Positions 11,957-22,751 of a stretch of DNA of 64,000 nt are shown in pieces. Below the pieces are notes generated by a model. It searched no databases. It saw nothing but the letters and a program-made list of their open reading frames with translations, and was not told where the DNA came from. Position 1 is the first letter of the stretch. Every line of letters starts with the position of its first letter. Source of the DNA: Rhynchopus euleeides (taxonomy: Eukaryota > Euglenozoa > Diplonemea > Diplonemida > Diplonemidae); NCBI GenBank assembly GCA_963210315.1, contig OY723245.1, positions 2,307,910 to 2,371,909 of the forward strand. Reading direction: 5' to 3'. Position numbers and translations under genes: made by a program.

Positions 11957-12153
11957 CCCCAACACCCACCCCACTCCGCGGCAAGTGAGCTGTGATCCAT
12001 TGCAGGTCTTTTCACGTCACCTCTCACCCGTCGGCCCGACCAGTCGTTGGGTCGACTGGTCAGTGGCGCTTCTGCTATGTCCACCGCATCGCCTCACAGG
12101 ATTGTGGATCCTGCCATACCAGCCAGCAAGACACACCACCCCAAGCCACCGCA

Positions 12154-12777
12154 ATGGGGTGTGCCGCCCACTCCTCCGCGCTGCTCATGGCTGCGCTGAA
12201 CGCCGTATCGGTGATGCTCATCATTATCTGCCTCGCTGCAGATAACAGCCTCTTCACAGGAAGCATCAACGACACGACCTCAAAGATCGGGGTCACCAAC
12301 GAGCGTGGTCTGTTCAAATGCACCGACGCCTGGGAAAGCACCTTCCAGCCGTGGGCCCTCGACTCGTGCGATGCGCGGAAGGACTTCCGCAAGGGCACCC
12401 AGGCGCTGTGGATCATATCTGGGGTGTACTTCGCCATTGCATTCCTGGTGCACGCCATGCAGGCGCTCGGGTGCAGCTCGCTGGCCCCGTCGATGCGTGC
12501 CATGCGGTTTGTGCATGTCCTGGGGGTGATCCTGGGGCTTGCGATGGCGTCCTTTGTTGCGGTGCTGTACGGCCACAGCTTCCCGGAGCAGAAGAAGCTC
12601 TTCCTCGACGTCTGCCAGTGCCCTGCCGCCCTGGATGGCGTGAAGTTCGGCAGGTTTACCTACAGCCTCACGCTCGGCTACGCGCCGTTCTTCGGAGGCC
12701 TTGTGGTGATTGCGGAGGGGATTGCGCTCTTCCTCACCACACGGGACCTGCAGGGTGCTGGGTACAGCGAGATCTAG
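12154..12777 (+). CDS. Four-pass membrane protein (tetraspan; amastin/claudin-like topology)
   Basis: A single-exon frame of 207 residues. ATG at 12154 is preferred over the upstream in-frame ATG at 11992 because the first membrane helix follows directly (MGCAAHSS then a hydrophobic stretch) and the upstream extension is polar and unlike a conserved protein. Hydrophobic helices lie at about residues 8-29, 88-110, 122-145 and 177-199. The loop between helices 1 and 2 is the largest (about 58 residues), contains two Cys (FKC, DSC) and an NDT glycosylation sequon, so it is likely extracellular. The loop between helices 3 and 4 has a CQC pair. This layout is like that of claudins and kinetoplastid amastins, but I do not see the diagnostic amastin signature, so the family is open. 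Confidence 0.82.
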   Translation: MGCAAHSSALLMAALNAVSVMLIIICLAADNSLFTGSINDTTSKIGVTNERGLFKCTDAWESTFQPWALDSCDARKDFRKGTQALWIISGVYFAIAFLVHAMQALGCSSLAPSMRAMRFVHVLGVILGLAMASFVAVLYGHSFPEQKKLFLDVCQCPAALDGVKFGRFTYSLTLGYAPFFGGLVVIAEGIALFLTTRDLQGAGYSEI

Positions 12778-13584
12778 ACCTCCCCCCAATGCGCAAGGGC
12801 GGTATTGGGCATTGTTCAGAACGAACCCCATGAACCGGGTGGCGGCAGTCAAAGGAAACGCCTGCATCGCTGGCCCTCTGCCTTTTGTCAGGCAGAGTGT
12901 GCCCCTGACGTGCGCCTCCCGGAGCTGCATCTGTGCAGCATTCCCCACTTATCCCTCTCGACGTGCAGGGCTGTTGTACCACAGTCGTGTGTACCGCGCT
13001 GCAGCGTAGGCTTTGCGATGGAGCATGCAATGTGCTCGACCTGTGGTGGATGAAAATTGTGCGTCTACTTGAACGATTTGTGGCGTTGTTGCAAACAGTT
13101 CATGAAACTATGTCACAGCGAATCGTGCAGAGCCACGCGCCGCACCCGCAGTGGTGTGTTGCGTGCTCTTGAGATCGGCGAGTCTCCACCAGTTGCTTCT
13201 CTCTTTTTCGATGTTTCGGCCCTGTCGGAGGATTTTTTTCCAGAACAGCACGCTAACTATTCACACTAAAAGAAATGGCTTGAGGCAGCGTTCGGTGTCC
13301 TACCCCGCGAACTGAAGACGCAGTCCCTCCCCTCTCCCCCCAAACCTCTGCATAGCGAGTGAAGGGAGATCGGCCTTGGCGCTTCCTTCGCCTTCCACTG
13401 CCCCACCTCTGTCAGTAGTTACCATATTTACGTATACGGTATTATGTATCCCTCTCGGGCCACGCGCTGTTGACACCGCATATTTGCCAGGGGTGTTCTG
13501 CTCTGTGTTGCCAGCCCCGCTTTATCCTGTTGCCGCACGCACTCACCTTCACCGAACCTGCAGAACCGATGAATAACTGACACG
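12778..13584. other. Intergenic, no gene seen
   Basis: Short frames only. It contains the 3' flank of the membrane-protein gene and, just upstream of the next ATG, a pyrimidine-rich stretch ending in CTGCAG at about 13558-13563, which is a plausible acceptor site for a mature 5' end. Confidence 0.5.
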
Positions 13585-16500
13585 ATGGCTGCGTCTGTGT
13601 ATGGCATCGAGGGTTCCTTCCCTGGCGATGATGCCAAGCTCGCCAAGGTCGCAGCGCTGGAGGAAGCACTGAAGGCGGCGAAGGCACCGTCAGTCGGGCA
13701 GGTGGTCGAGGTGTTGCACGACCTGCCTGCATCTGGGCGGCTGCAGTTCACAGCGAAGGCTCTCTGCGGTAGCGCCCATCGGGACGAGTTGGTGCGTGGA
13801 CTCTTCCAGTGGTGCTTCGAGATCGAGGGGGAGTCGGGAACGGAAACAGACGACGAGTACGTGATGGTGGGCTGCAACACCACGAAGTTCCTGAATGCCT
13901 CCCGGAGCTACATCATGTCCTGTGTGGTGACGGCACTCGCGCAGTGTGGCTCCCTGTGCGTGGACCTCTTCGAGATGTACCAGAAGACGACGTCCCGCAT
14001 CTACCGCCCGGCACTGCTGGGGTGTGTCGCGAAGTGCGGGGCCTTCTCTGACGCCGCGCTGCTGGAGGCATACAAGGGCTCCGTGCCCGCCGAGCGGAAG
14101 GAGCTGCTGGAGACCTGCAAGTCTGTGCCCCTGCGTGCGACCTTCCTCGGGCTGCTGATGGAGGAGGGCCTGGTCGAGATGCACGAAGCCATCTACTGGG
14201 CCACGCCTGAGGTGATGCAGGCCGCTTTGCTGGCACCCAAGGCCACGGAGGCGTCGCGCAAGTCTGTGCTGGAGCATGGCTTTTCGAACTGGCGTGTGCA
14301 TGGAGACACCTACGTGGCGTATCTGCGGGAGGTGCTCACCGGGGCAGGGCACGACCTGCTGCACAAAGGGCAGCTGTACAAGGATTTCGAGGGGAAGCTG
14401 GCGGCTTCTGCCCTGGGTTCCCACCACATCGAGGCGCTGGTGCTCGTCTGCCGGGAGCACAACCTCCTGGAGATCGGCACGGGCGGTGAGGTGAAGGGCA
14501 ATGTGGCAGACCATTTGCGCAGCCTTTCGCGCGAGGGGAAACTCTCGCTGGAGTACCGCGCAGTGCAGCCGGTGTGCCCCAGCAAGCGCCTCGTGCGGCG
14601 CATCGTCGACAGAGACGGCTTCCTCCAGGCCCTGGTGGAGCGCAACAGCAGCAACGAGCTCGGCGTGAAGAGTGGGTGCACTGGCGTGCACCGTGAGCTG
14701 TTCCTGACGCCAATCAAGTCGCGGACTCAGAAGGCGACGCGTGTCGACTCCATCTCCACGGTCTTCGAGTCCGTGAAGCCAGAGACCTTCTGGCTGTACC
14801 TCCTGCGGAACCACCGGACGGGCGACCTTCCGTGCACGCCTCAGCTGGACCTCTTCCACACTGTCGTGTCCTACGTGAACAAGGTGGGCAGCGAGAAGGA
14901 CAACAACATCTCCAGCAGTACCCTCGACGCCTGGGTCGATCTGCACAAGAAGCACACACCGAGCCCGGCGACGCTTGCGTGGGCTGCTGCTGAAGAAAAC
15001 CTCAACACCCTCGCCTCCGGTGCCCAGGGCGAGTGCTTCCTGTGGTCTCTGTGGATGGAAAGCGCCGTCCGCATGTTCCAGGCGGTGATTAACCACGCCC
15101 TCAAGAAGGCCCTGCGGATCCGCCAGCACACAGACTACGCGAAGCAGCGCTCCGGCCTGACATCGTACCTGGGCTATGCTGCCGTGCTGCTGGAACGCAT
15201 GAACGATGCATTCGCCCCTGCACACAACTACTACACAGGGCTCAAGGCGGGGCAGCACCGTGACGCTGCAGAGCACACAGTGGTGTCATGCCACCTGCGT
15301 GAGGGCCACGCTATCTTGATGGACCTGGATGCCCATCTCGCGTGGCTGAAGATTGACCAGACCTGCCCCGCAGTTGAACGCTTCCGCGCAGGCGTGACAA
15401 AGCTGGTGACAGAGACAATCCTGCCGAGCCTGATGCGGATGCTCCCTGTGTTCGACGTGCGGCACGAGGCCTACCTGGCGAAGGGTCCCACCGAAGCGTG
15501 CAACACGTTCCTCTCCCTGATGCAGGGGCGTGCCCTGCGTGTGCTCCTGGAGAGGGGCGAGGCCTGGGGCAGCCCTGCTGTCGCCTTCGCGAAGGCCTTC
15601 CTCACCTCCGTGCAGCTGACGAAGGAGCAGCGCTCGCAGGGGTTCTTCGTCGGCGAGCCTGGGCAGGACGGGCAGCGCAGCTTCCGCCACTTCTCGCAGA
15701 GCCAGCACAAGACGCTCGAACAGAAGGCACAAAACACGCTGGAGGCCATGCTGCAGCACCTGGGCAACAGCGAGCGGGAGGAGAAATACGCAGAGAACAA
15801 GCAGGCGGATGCTGTCGCCCTGGAGGCATGGGCTGTGCACAAACACAGCACCCTGATGGAGGAGGTGCGCAGCGGTGTCACACTCTACGCTGCCCTGCAG
15901 GAGAGCAGCCTCGACCACACTGCGGCACGTGTGGCATACCTCAGCACCGTGGCGAAGCAGCGCCGTGTTGTGGTGAAGGCGGAGGAGGCTGTGATTCTCA
16001 CCGTGGCCGAAAAGCTGCTCGCCGCAGGGTCCTCGCAGATCAGGCACATCGCAGGCCCGCTGCGCAGCACACGCCTTGCGGAGAAGTTCTACATGAAGCA
16101 CCGCAGCCTGGATGGCGTCAAGCCGCACCTCTACACCTTCCTGAAGGGGACCTCCGCCTTGGCGAACGACAGCACCGGACTGCGTGAGTGCCTCGAGCGG
16201 GACACCAAGGGGAAGGACATGCATGAGCGTATGGCGGGGCACGTCGCCCTGATGCAGGCCTCGTCCTACTGCCTCGAGGACACGGGCTACCCGGGGGAGG
16301 CGGACATGGCGCTCTTCATTCGTTCTCTGGACTCCGTCACAAAGGCGATCAAGAATGAGGCGGGGCTGGTCCGCCCACAGCTGTACGATCTGGTGAAGCA
16401 GGAGTCGTTGCGCATTGTGCGGGCAACGCTGCGGCAGGGGACAGACGAGGCTGCGGTGTCTGCGGCGCAAAGCATTGCGAAGCTGCTGGAGAGGATGCTG

Positions 16501-19251
16501 AAGGACGACGTCGGGAAGCGCGACAGCGTGGCGAAGAACACCTTCCGCAGCATCGGGACGCAGGTCATCATGGAGGCGCTGTTCTCCCCCAGCAGCTCGG
16601 CTGATGACAAGCTGGCTCCGAAGCGTGCGGCTGCACGCCGTGCGTGGGTGGAGTGCGGCATCCGGCTGGACTTCATCGTGCTGCGGAAGAACACAGGGGA
16701 GCAGAGCTGGAAGTACTACGTGTGGCAGGCCCACGCGCAGGCAGCGCAGCACCCGCGGTGGGGCACAGGCCAGGTCGATGTCGCGAAGGTGTTGCAGGCT
16801 GCAGAGGCGAACTACGGCCCCCCTGGCGAGCAGACTGTCCGGCAGCAGAGCAACATCGAGGCGAACCGGGACCTGGCCCACCGGAGCCCCCTCACACGGG
16901 TGGAGTGTGCGCAGATGCTGCACGATGCGCTGGATGCTGTGAAGGCACACGAGCTGGCAGAGCAGCCTAGCCTGGAGTTCTTGCGCACACCGCTTGCAGA
17001 GCTGCCGGCAGTCAACGCAGCTGCGGATGACGATGAAGCGGAGCGGCTTGCACGGGCTGCCGACAGCGTGTTCAGCCGCATGGAGTACTTGGTGCAGGTC
17101 TGCGGGCCGCAGTGGACGGAGTGTAAAGCGGTCCTTGCGTTCCTCACCCGCATCCAGCAGCACATGACGCGCGGCAGGCAGGAGGGGGTGCGGAAGCCGG
17201 AGCGCGTGAAGCATCTGAACCGCAGTGTGGCCTTCTACCACCAGCTGAAGTCTGCGGGTGTGTCTCTGTATCACTCGGAGCTGCTGCAGCGTGTGTGCTA
17301 CGAGCTGCTGGCGGAGGCCGTGTGCCCGGAGGTGGGGCAGAACAAGATAGCGTGCCAGCTGGCGCGCGAGTGGTTGGAGTCGCACGGCGGGAGGTCGTTC
17401 TCCTTCGAGGGGCTGAGCAGCCTGGAGGTGCAGTTCCTGCTGGCGCATGTGGGGGGGTGCGGTCACAAGGACCGGTCCTCCACGAAGTTCAAGGAGACGG
17501 CCGCCACAGTGCAGACGGAGGCGGTGCGGCAGCTGCTCTATGAGGTCTCGCCCAGTGCGATTTACATGGAGGAGGTGCGGAGTGTGGTGGTGCGCCGCCG
17601 TGACGACGTGCTCGGGCGCTTCATCGGGGCACAGTGCAAGGACTTCTGGGGGTCGCTCCGCCCCACCCCGCCAGGGGAGTTCGAGAAGGCAGACGACATC
17701 TTCAACATCCGCCTTGATGAGAAGGACGTGTCGCTGCTGAACGGGTCGTGCTCCCGCAAGTACAGCGAACTGTCGCTGCAACTGGCGATGGTGGCGGGGA
17801 CAAGCGTGAACGTGCGGGCTGAGGCTGTGTCAAGGTACGTGCAATCGCCATCAACTGGCCACGAGGACATCGTGCGTCTGCTGAAGACCTTGCTGAGCAA
17901 CGAGGAGAACAGCGCGCTGGTGGAGTCGGTCGTCCTGACGGTATTCCGGACTGACGCGGCGTGGCACGTGCTGGCCTACCTGCTGTCCCCTGCAGGCCTC
18001 GCGTCGTCTGCCCAGCGCACAGCTGCGCAGGTGCTGAAGAAGCTGTGTGGATGGGCACCCCCTGCGTCGGCAGTGCGCGTCATCCAGCGCCTGCTTGCCA
18101 AAGACAGGCGCGGGGCTGTGCGCCTGCCCCTGCACAAGAACATCCTCCGTGAGCTGGCTGCGTCTGAGGTGTCAGAGGCCCAGACGGTGCTGCTGAGTGA
18201 GTGGCAGAACCGCGACAGCTACTCCCTCCACGAGGACCTGCAGCACGAGATTGTGCGGCTGGCCCTGGAGCAGGTCAACGACAACACCCTCAGGCGCAAG
18301 GCCAGCGAAGCCGTGTGGCAGATCCTGCGCGAAGCATCCGACCCGGCGCAGTGCGCGCTGGAGGAGGTGCAGCTGATGTTCACACGCCAGCGATGGGTTC
18401 CCAGCAGGCGGCAGGACCTGTGGATTGCAAAGGAGCCGATCTTCTCTCTCGAGGGTGCGAACACTGTCCTCCCGCGTGCGGCGAGCCGCCCGGGCAAGCA
18501 GACAACAGACCAGGAGGCCTGCTTCTTCAAGCTGCAGAAGAAGCGGGACCAGGTGACGATGCGCTTCTCATGCGGGGACGCTGTCATGTTCAAGCGCCAC
18601 AGCCTCACCGCGGAGGACCCTGCCCACGTCGGGCACAACTGCGGTGTGAAGCGCTACTGCGAGCTGCTGGGTGGTGCGAATGAGCGCATCTCTGCAGGGG
18701 CAGGCAACCCCCTCGTCGGACTGCTCGCGACAGGCGCACGGTTCACGTTTGACTGGCGGGGTGCCAGCGGGCACGTGTCTGACGAGACCCTCGAATCCAT
18801 CAAGCAATCGGTGATGTCGCTGAAGCCCTCGGCAGCTCCTGAGGGTGACATCGTGGTGCTGGGTGACCTGCCAGCTCCGGTTCAGTACCTGACTGCACGC
18901 TTGGTCTCCGTGTACATGTACTATGTGATGGAGACATTGTTGACGCAGCAGTCATGTGTCACTACCTACACGGACTTCCAGCGAAGGGAGGGGTTCGCGC
19001 GTGAATCCGTGATCAAGAGCCATCCTGCAGCAGGGCACCACAAGGCTTTCACGAGGGCAGTCCTCCGTGAGCTGCTCAACACCCCCCCACGCCATGGGAT
19101 TATGCGGCAGTTCCTGACGGTCGTTGCAAAGGGTCTCGTGGCCAGCCCTTGCCTGAACGCAGCTTGGCGCAAGAACCTCGTGTTGGAGCAGCACAAGACT
19201 GAGCTGGACTACCTGCGCCAGGAGGCGTCGAACCTCTCCACCCTGATCTAG
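13585..19251 (+). CDS. Very large helical protein of unknown function (1888 residues, single exon)
   Basis: One uninterrupted frame from ATG at 13585 to TAG at 19249-19251. The protein is rich in Ala, Leu, Glu and Arg, with repeated amphipathic helix-turn-helix spacing over most of its length, which suggests an alpha-solenoid scaffold (HEAT- or ARM-like), though I cannot assign a consensus repeat. There is no signal peptide, no convincing transmembrane helix, no P-loop and no kinase motif. The final ~350 residues differ: a globular stretch with KLQKKRDQVTMRFSCGD, an H-x-G-HNCG-VKRYC segment and TFDWRG-type turns, then a helical end. Codon bias matches neighbouring genes, and the antisense strand also stays open in register, as expected for this bias. 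Possible roles such as trafficking or cytoskeletal scaffold are guesses. Confidence 0.9.
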   Translation: MAASVYGIEGSFPGDDAKLAKVAALEEALKAAKAPSVGQVVEVLHDLPASGRLQFTAKALCGSAHRDELVRGLFQWCFEIEGESGTETDDEYVMVGCNTTKFLNASRSYIMSCVVTALAQCGSLCVDLFEMYQKTTSRIYRPALLGCVAKCGAFSDAALLEAYKGSVPAERKELLETCKSVPLRATFLGLLMEEGLVEMHEAIYWATPEVMQAALLAPKATEASRKSVLEHGFSNWRVHGDTYVAYLREVLTGAGHDLLHKGQLYKDFEGKLAASALGSHHIEALVLVCREHNLLEIGTGGEVKGNVADHLRSLSREGKLSLEYRAVQPVCPSKRLVRRIVDRDGFLQALVERNSSNELGVKSGCTGVHRELFLTPIKSRTQKATRVDSISTVFESVKPETFWLYLLRNHRTGDLPCTPQLDLFHTVVSYVNKVGSEKDNNISSSTLDAWVDLHKKHTPSPATLAWAAAEENLNTLASGAQGECFLWSLWMESAVRMFQAVINHALKKALRIRQHTDYAKQRSGLTSYLGYAAVLLERMNDAFAPAHNYYTGLKAGQHRDAAEHTVVSCHLREGHAILMDLDAHLAWLKIDQTCPAVERFRAGVTKLVTETILPSLMRMLPVFDVRHEAYLAKGPTEACNTFLSLMQGRALRVLLERGEAWGSPAVAFAKAFLTSVQLTKEQRSQGFFVGEPGQDGQRSFRHFSQSQHKTLEQKAQNTLEAMLQHLGNSEREEKYAENKQADAVALEAWAVHKHSTLMEEVRSGVTLYAALQESSLDHTAARVAYLSTVAKQRRVVVKAEEAVILTVAEKLLAAGSSQIRHIAGPLRSTRLAEKFYMKHRSLDGVKPHLYTFLKGTSALANDSTGLRECLERDTKGKDMHERMAGHVALMQASSYCLEDTGYPGEADMALFIRSLDSVTKAIKNEAGLVRPQLYDLVKQESLRIVRATLRQGTDEAAVSAAQSIAKLLERMLKDDVGKRDSVAKNTFRSIGTQVIMEALFSPSSSADDKLAPKRAAARRAWVECGIRLDFIVLRKNTGEQSWKYYVWQAHAQAAQHPRWGTGQVDVAKVLQAAEANYGPPGEQTVRQQSNIEANRDLAHRSPLTRVECAQMLHDALDAVKAHELAEQPSLEFLRTPLAELPAVNAAADDDEAERLARAADSVFSRMEYLVQVCGPQWTECKAVLAFLTRIQQHMTRGRQEGVRKPERVKHLNRSVAFYHQLKSAGVSLYHSELLQRVCYELLAEAVCPEVGQNKIACQLAREWLESHGGRSFSFEGLSSLEVQFLLAHVGGCGHKDRSSTKFKETAATVQTEAVRQLLYEVSPSAIYMEEVRSVVVRRRDDVLGRFIGAQCKDFWGSLRPTPPGEFEKADDIFNIRLDEKDVSLLNGSCSRKYSELSLQLAMVAGTSVNVRAEAVSRYVQSPSTGHEDIVRLLKTLLSNEENSALVESVVLTVFRTDAAWHVLAYLLSPAGLASSAQRTAAQVLKKLCGWAPPASAVRVIQRLLAKDRRGAVRLPLHKNILRELAASEVSEAQTVLLSEWQNRDSYSLHEDLQHEIVRLALEQVNDNTLRRKASEAVWQILREASDPAQCALEEVQLMFTRQRWVPSRRQDLWIAKEPIFSLEGANTVLPRAASRPGKQTTDQEACFFKLQKKRDQVTMRFSCGDAVMFKRHSLTAEDPAHVGHNCGVKRYCELLGGANERISAGAGNPLVGLLATGARFTFDWRGASGHVSDETLESIKQSVMSLKPSAAPEGDIVVLGDLPAPVQYLTARLVSVYMYYVMETLLTQQSCVTTYTDFQRREGFARESVIKSHPAAGHHKAFTRAVLRELLNTPPRHGIMRQFLTVVAKGLVASPCLNAAWRKNLVLEQHKTELDYLRQEASNLSTLI

Positions 19252-21189
19252 GAAGCTGTGCCACGTGTGTGCCACCCACCTCCTTCTGGCCTTTCCTCTT
19301 CTTTTCATATCCAGCCTTCTTTGTTGTTTTCGCTTGGGGCACTGCACTCTGCGCCAGTGCGGTGCCCTATCTTCTTTGGGCAACGCCAGTTCCTTCCTCC
19401 TTTTCTATTTATTCTTGTTCGGCGCAACCAAACTGGAAACCTTCTGGGGGTCTTCGCTGGTCGTTATCCTTCGTCAATCTTCGTCAGTTTCCAGCCAATT
19501 CAACAGGAACTGCACTGACGATCACCCCGTAGCGAAGACCCCCTCTGTGCGATTTGGGTTGCCTGTATCTTGCAAAAAAAAAAGGCCCACCCCTCCACTC
19601 CCCCGCACTCACCACTTCCCCGCAATGGGGGTGGGTCACACACAGTGGGGACCCCGCTCGAAACAAAGTGTAGGAAGCGATTGGTTTGTTGCCACGTTAC
19701 AGGTGGTTTATCGAAAGGAAAAAGTATATACAATCTTTGCACCCCGATGACGGGCTGTGTTGATAGCAAATGCAACTATTTTGGGGCCTAAAACTCCCCA
19801 CCACTCACCCCGCCCATTTTTGGGCTCTTGTGTCAGCCGGCCGCATCCAGTGCGCCTGACGCCCTCATTGCATCCTGGTGTCATCACATGACGAGAACGG
19901 CAAGCGATGAGGGTGGATCTGCCACGCTTTCCACAAAAGCGCGCGCGCCATGCGAACACCTGCAACCTATGCCACACTGAGGTGTGGTAGGGAGCACGAC
20001 TAACCTAGCAATGGCTGCAACGCATTTTTATAGAGAGCGCCTTGGCGGCGTGTGTCGGATAGTGGGGCCCGGCTCCTCCTGCTGTGTTTTCCCGTGGCCT
20101 CTCGGAGGCGCAATGCGTCAATTCCAAGTCACAAACCTGAGGAAACCAACGAGGCCAAGAACCTCACGTATTGCTGTTCCAAACAACTGTTATCCTGATG
20201 CCCTCTCCCTCCCCCCCGTGCGTAATGCGTAGTGTGTGTGCTGGACGAAGCGTGGTTCAGAGATGCTTTCCAAACCCCGCCCTACAAAGGGCGGCTCTGT
20301 TCTCGCGGATGTTGCTCGTTTTTTGAGATGGGTTGCGAGTGGCCAAGCGCAGCAAAAAGTTGTGAAGTCGCAACACTTCTCCCTTTACCCTGACTTCAAG
20401 GAATCCAACACAGCCTTGAGACACAGACACAGCACGTCCGTGCTCAATTGAAAAAGTGGTCCGGTGATGTGCCTTTGTTTTGCCACAGCAGGACCCCGTG
20501 TCTCAAAGGCGGTGCATAAGATAGCGGGCAAGGCGGCCTTTTTGTCAACAAAGGACATCGAGGGAGGCGGAGGGGGCAGTGCGCTTCTAAATCGAAATAT
20601 TACACGGAACAGCAAGGCATGGGAAGAGCCTGGGTGGGGTGAGGTGGGGGTGGGTGGCGGAAGGTGGGGGGAAGTTTTCGCGCAACGCCATCGGAGCAAA
20701 AAGCAAAGGGGTGGCGGGGGTGGTGGGGGTGGGGGTGTGACTGACCCAACGTACCTCACTGTGCGCTTCAGTGGTGGAATAACCCAACGCAGAAAACGAC
20801 AAGAATGCGCCCGACGGGCTGCGCTGCTCCAGCAAAGGAACATCCAAAACACCTCCTTTGCGGAGAAAACGTTCGACTTGCAGCAAAAATCGGGCAAGAA
20901 AGTCCCCTCCCCTCTTCTCTCCCCTCTCGGTAGGAGCAGGGCGCCTGCCAATACCGTTGCTCTTGTTGATCCAACATTGTTGTGCTGTCTTCACCACACT
21001 CGACCCACGCGCTTTGGAGGAGAAACAGGGCCGATGTTTGGCCGTGCATTTTCATGTTTTGCCAGATTTGGGGCAAATATCATCAAACTAGCCTCTTCTC
21101 AGGGCCCACCACCACCACCACCCAACACCCAATATCCACCCCACCAGACAGGGAGGTCACCCCACAGCCCCTGGGGGGTTGTGGTGGCG
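19252..21189. other. Intergenic, no gene seen
   Basis: No supported exon. The open frame running into the next gene from about 20464 has no ATG context and a composition unlike the gene (Gly-run from a GGGGT repeat), so I treat it as chance read-through. Near 20325-20380 a stretch beginning GGTTGCGAGTGGCCAAGCGC loosely resembles 9745-9780, which may be traces of an old dispersed repeat. Confidence 0.5.
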
Positions 21190-22589
21190 ATGGAGCAATT
21201 CCCTGTGGAGATAACGTACCATCGGCTTGCCGAGTGGCTGAACGCACGCTCCTCCGTGCATGGGAAGCGTGCGGATTATGCCGAGGTGCGCGACACGGCG
21301 GTGCAGGCGACACAGCTCGTCCGCCACGAGATGGCGGGGTGGAAGAAGCTGATCCAGAAGGCAAAGCGCAGCGCCGCCGAAGCTGAGAAGCGAGAAAAGG
21401 GCCACATGCAGTCGGTGGCTCGGCTGCAAGCAGAGCTGCGAGATCTGGAGGCGGGGCTGGGCATCTCTGGGGTTCAGCCTGCGCAGCACGACGACGCCTT
21501 GCGTGCGCACGCCACGCTGCGGCTGCAGTCACACCACGACACCGTCTCTGCTGCACTCTCTGAACTGGGCCCAGCCCTGCAGGCCTTTGAGACGCTCACC
21601 GCGTCGACGGCCCTCCACCCTATTGCCCTCGGGCACCTCTCCTTCGCCAGCCAGCACGGCGTGGCGCACCCCCCTGCAGCGTGCACAGCCTTCCTCGAGA
21701 CAGGCGCGGTGCCCACCGCACACAGCGACAGCGCAGCCGCTGCCCCGTCGGCCGACATCCCGCTGCCGGAGGCCCCGCAGGACAGTGTTGGTGTCCGCGA
21801 TGCAGACTGGGACCTGCTTATGGTGGGCGGGGAACAGGGTGCGGTGCCAGACGAGGCGGATGCATGGGAGGTGACGGAGGTTGCGGCAGGCGACCTTGCG
21901 GAGGAGGAGGCGCCAGGGCAGACGGTGCTGACTGACAAAGATTCGAGGTGTGTGTGCGAAGCAGTTGGGGATGCATGCCAAGAGCAGCTGCTCGCGTGTG
22001 TGTGACAGTGCAGGCAGCACCAGGGTGCGACCTGCACTATACCAAAAATATTAACGTGCGGGTGTGTCGTGCTCTGCTTTCTCAGGGTTGGTTTGCCGCA
22101 GCTGCGGCAGTGTGTTTTTGATCCCCACCCACCCCACCTGCCCCCCCCCCCCCCCCCCCCACCTCGCCCGAACCTCACAGAACGCTTCTGGTGGATGACC
22201 TGTGGGAGCTGATCTGCTTCCTGAAGCAGCGTGTGGCAGAGGGCGATGTGGCGTGCAGCCCACACCTGGGCTGTGCGGAGCACGCCGCGTCGCTGCTGGG
22301 CGATGCTGCAGTGGAGGAGCTGCTGCTGCTGTGTGCGTCGGGGCCGCACCGTGTCACGGCCTTGCAGGATCACTCCCAGAAGGCTGCTGAGCTGCAGCGT
22401 GTGGAGGCGTTGCTGCAGCGCGACCGTGATTCGATAGTCACTCTCACCCTGCAGCAGGCAGAGGCTTCTGAGGAGATCGACAGGATCACACCCCGTGCCC
22501 GTGAGATGCGTACCTTGCTCGAGACACGGCTCTCTGCGTGGCACGAGCCGCGGAGCGTCGTGCTGGTGGGCGACATAAGCCACCTCTAG
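21190..22589 (+). CDS. CDK5RAP3: CDK5RAP3 (C53/LZAP) homologue, UFMylation adaptor
   Basis: Exons 21190-21947 and 22181-22589 join in phase 2 to 388 residues. In animals and plants C53 works with the UFL1-DDRGK1 ligase in ribosome UFMylation and ER-phagy. Similarity recalled to the human protein runs across both ends: VEITYHRLAEWLNAR near the N-terminus matches IDIQTSKLLDWLVDR; the exon join gives TLLVDDLWELICFLKQR, matching the human TLLE...LDELMELEIFLAQR segment; and the last 30 residues (AREMRTLLE then VVLVGDI) match the human end (TKELQKLIE then VNLMGTS). The middle is acidic and disordered with DWDLL at W207, in the place where human C53 has its IDWG shuffled-AIM/UFIM motifs. It is shorter than human (506). 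The intron has a GTGTGT donor and a 20-base C-run. Confidence 0.78.
22141..22160. repeat. 20-base C-run in the CDK5RAP3 intron
   Basis: It lies 20 bases before the CACAG acceptor, so it probably serves as, or replaces, the polypyrimidine tract. Confidence 0.85.
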
Positions 22590-22712
22590 ATGGGGCCAGC
22601 CTGTCTTGCTTCGGCCCGGCTCACCTTGGGCTCTTGTGTCGTGTGTGCCCCTGTGTGGTGAGAGGCGGGGGCTGGGGGGAGGGGGTTCAATGAAACGTGA
22701 ATGAGATTGGGA

Positions 22713-22738
22713 CCTCAAACCCCTGCTGGGTTTGGAGG
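22713..22738. other. Stem-loop downstream of CDK5RAP3
   Basis: CCTCAAACCC pairs with GGGTTTGGAGG over ten base pairs with one bulged G and a five-base loop. It lies about 120 bp after the stop codon and 14 bp before the direct repeat at 22752. Confidence 0.65.
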
Positions 22739-22751
22739 CAGCTGTGCGGTG

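Larger units (their letters stand above)
5761..12153. other. Long gene-poor interval
   Basis: No supported gene in 6.4 kb. Open frames are short, lack codon bias like that of the real genes, and do not join across plausible introns. The interval is more AT-rich and has many mononucleotide runs. Notable items listed separately are the CA repeat near 9090, the hairpin cluster at 10881-11629 and the 30-base C-run at 11926. Minor inverted repeats occur near 6479-6498 and 7592-7608. I saw no tRNA, rRNA, transposase or reverse transcriptase. Confidence 0.5.

Noticed and set aside
12151-12160. N-myristoylation signal at MGC in the tetraspan protein
   Set aside because: Position 6 is His rather than Ser/Thr and a membrane helix follows at once, so lipidation is not supported.
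15286-17781. 831-codon minus-strand frame
   Set aside because: Same in-register shadow effect, under the 1888-residue gene.
20464-21189. In-frame extension upstream of the CDK5RAP3 start
   Set aside because: It begins without a good start codon, has Gly and Pro runs from simple DNA repeats, and the family match begins right after the ATG at 21190.
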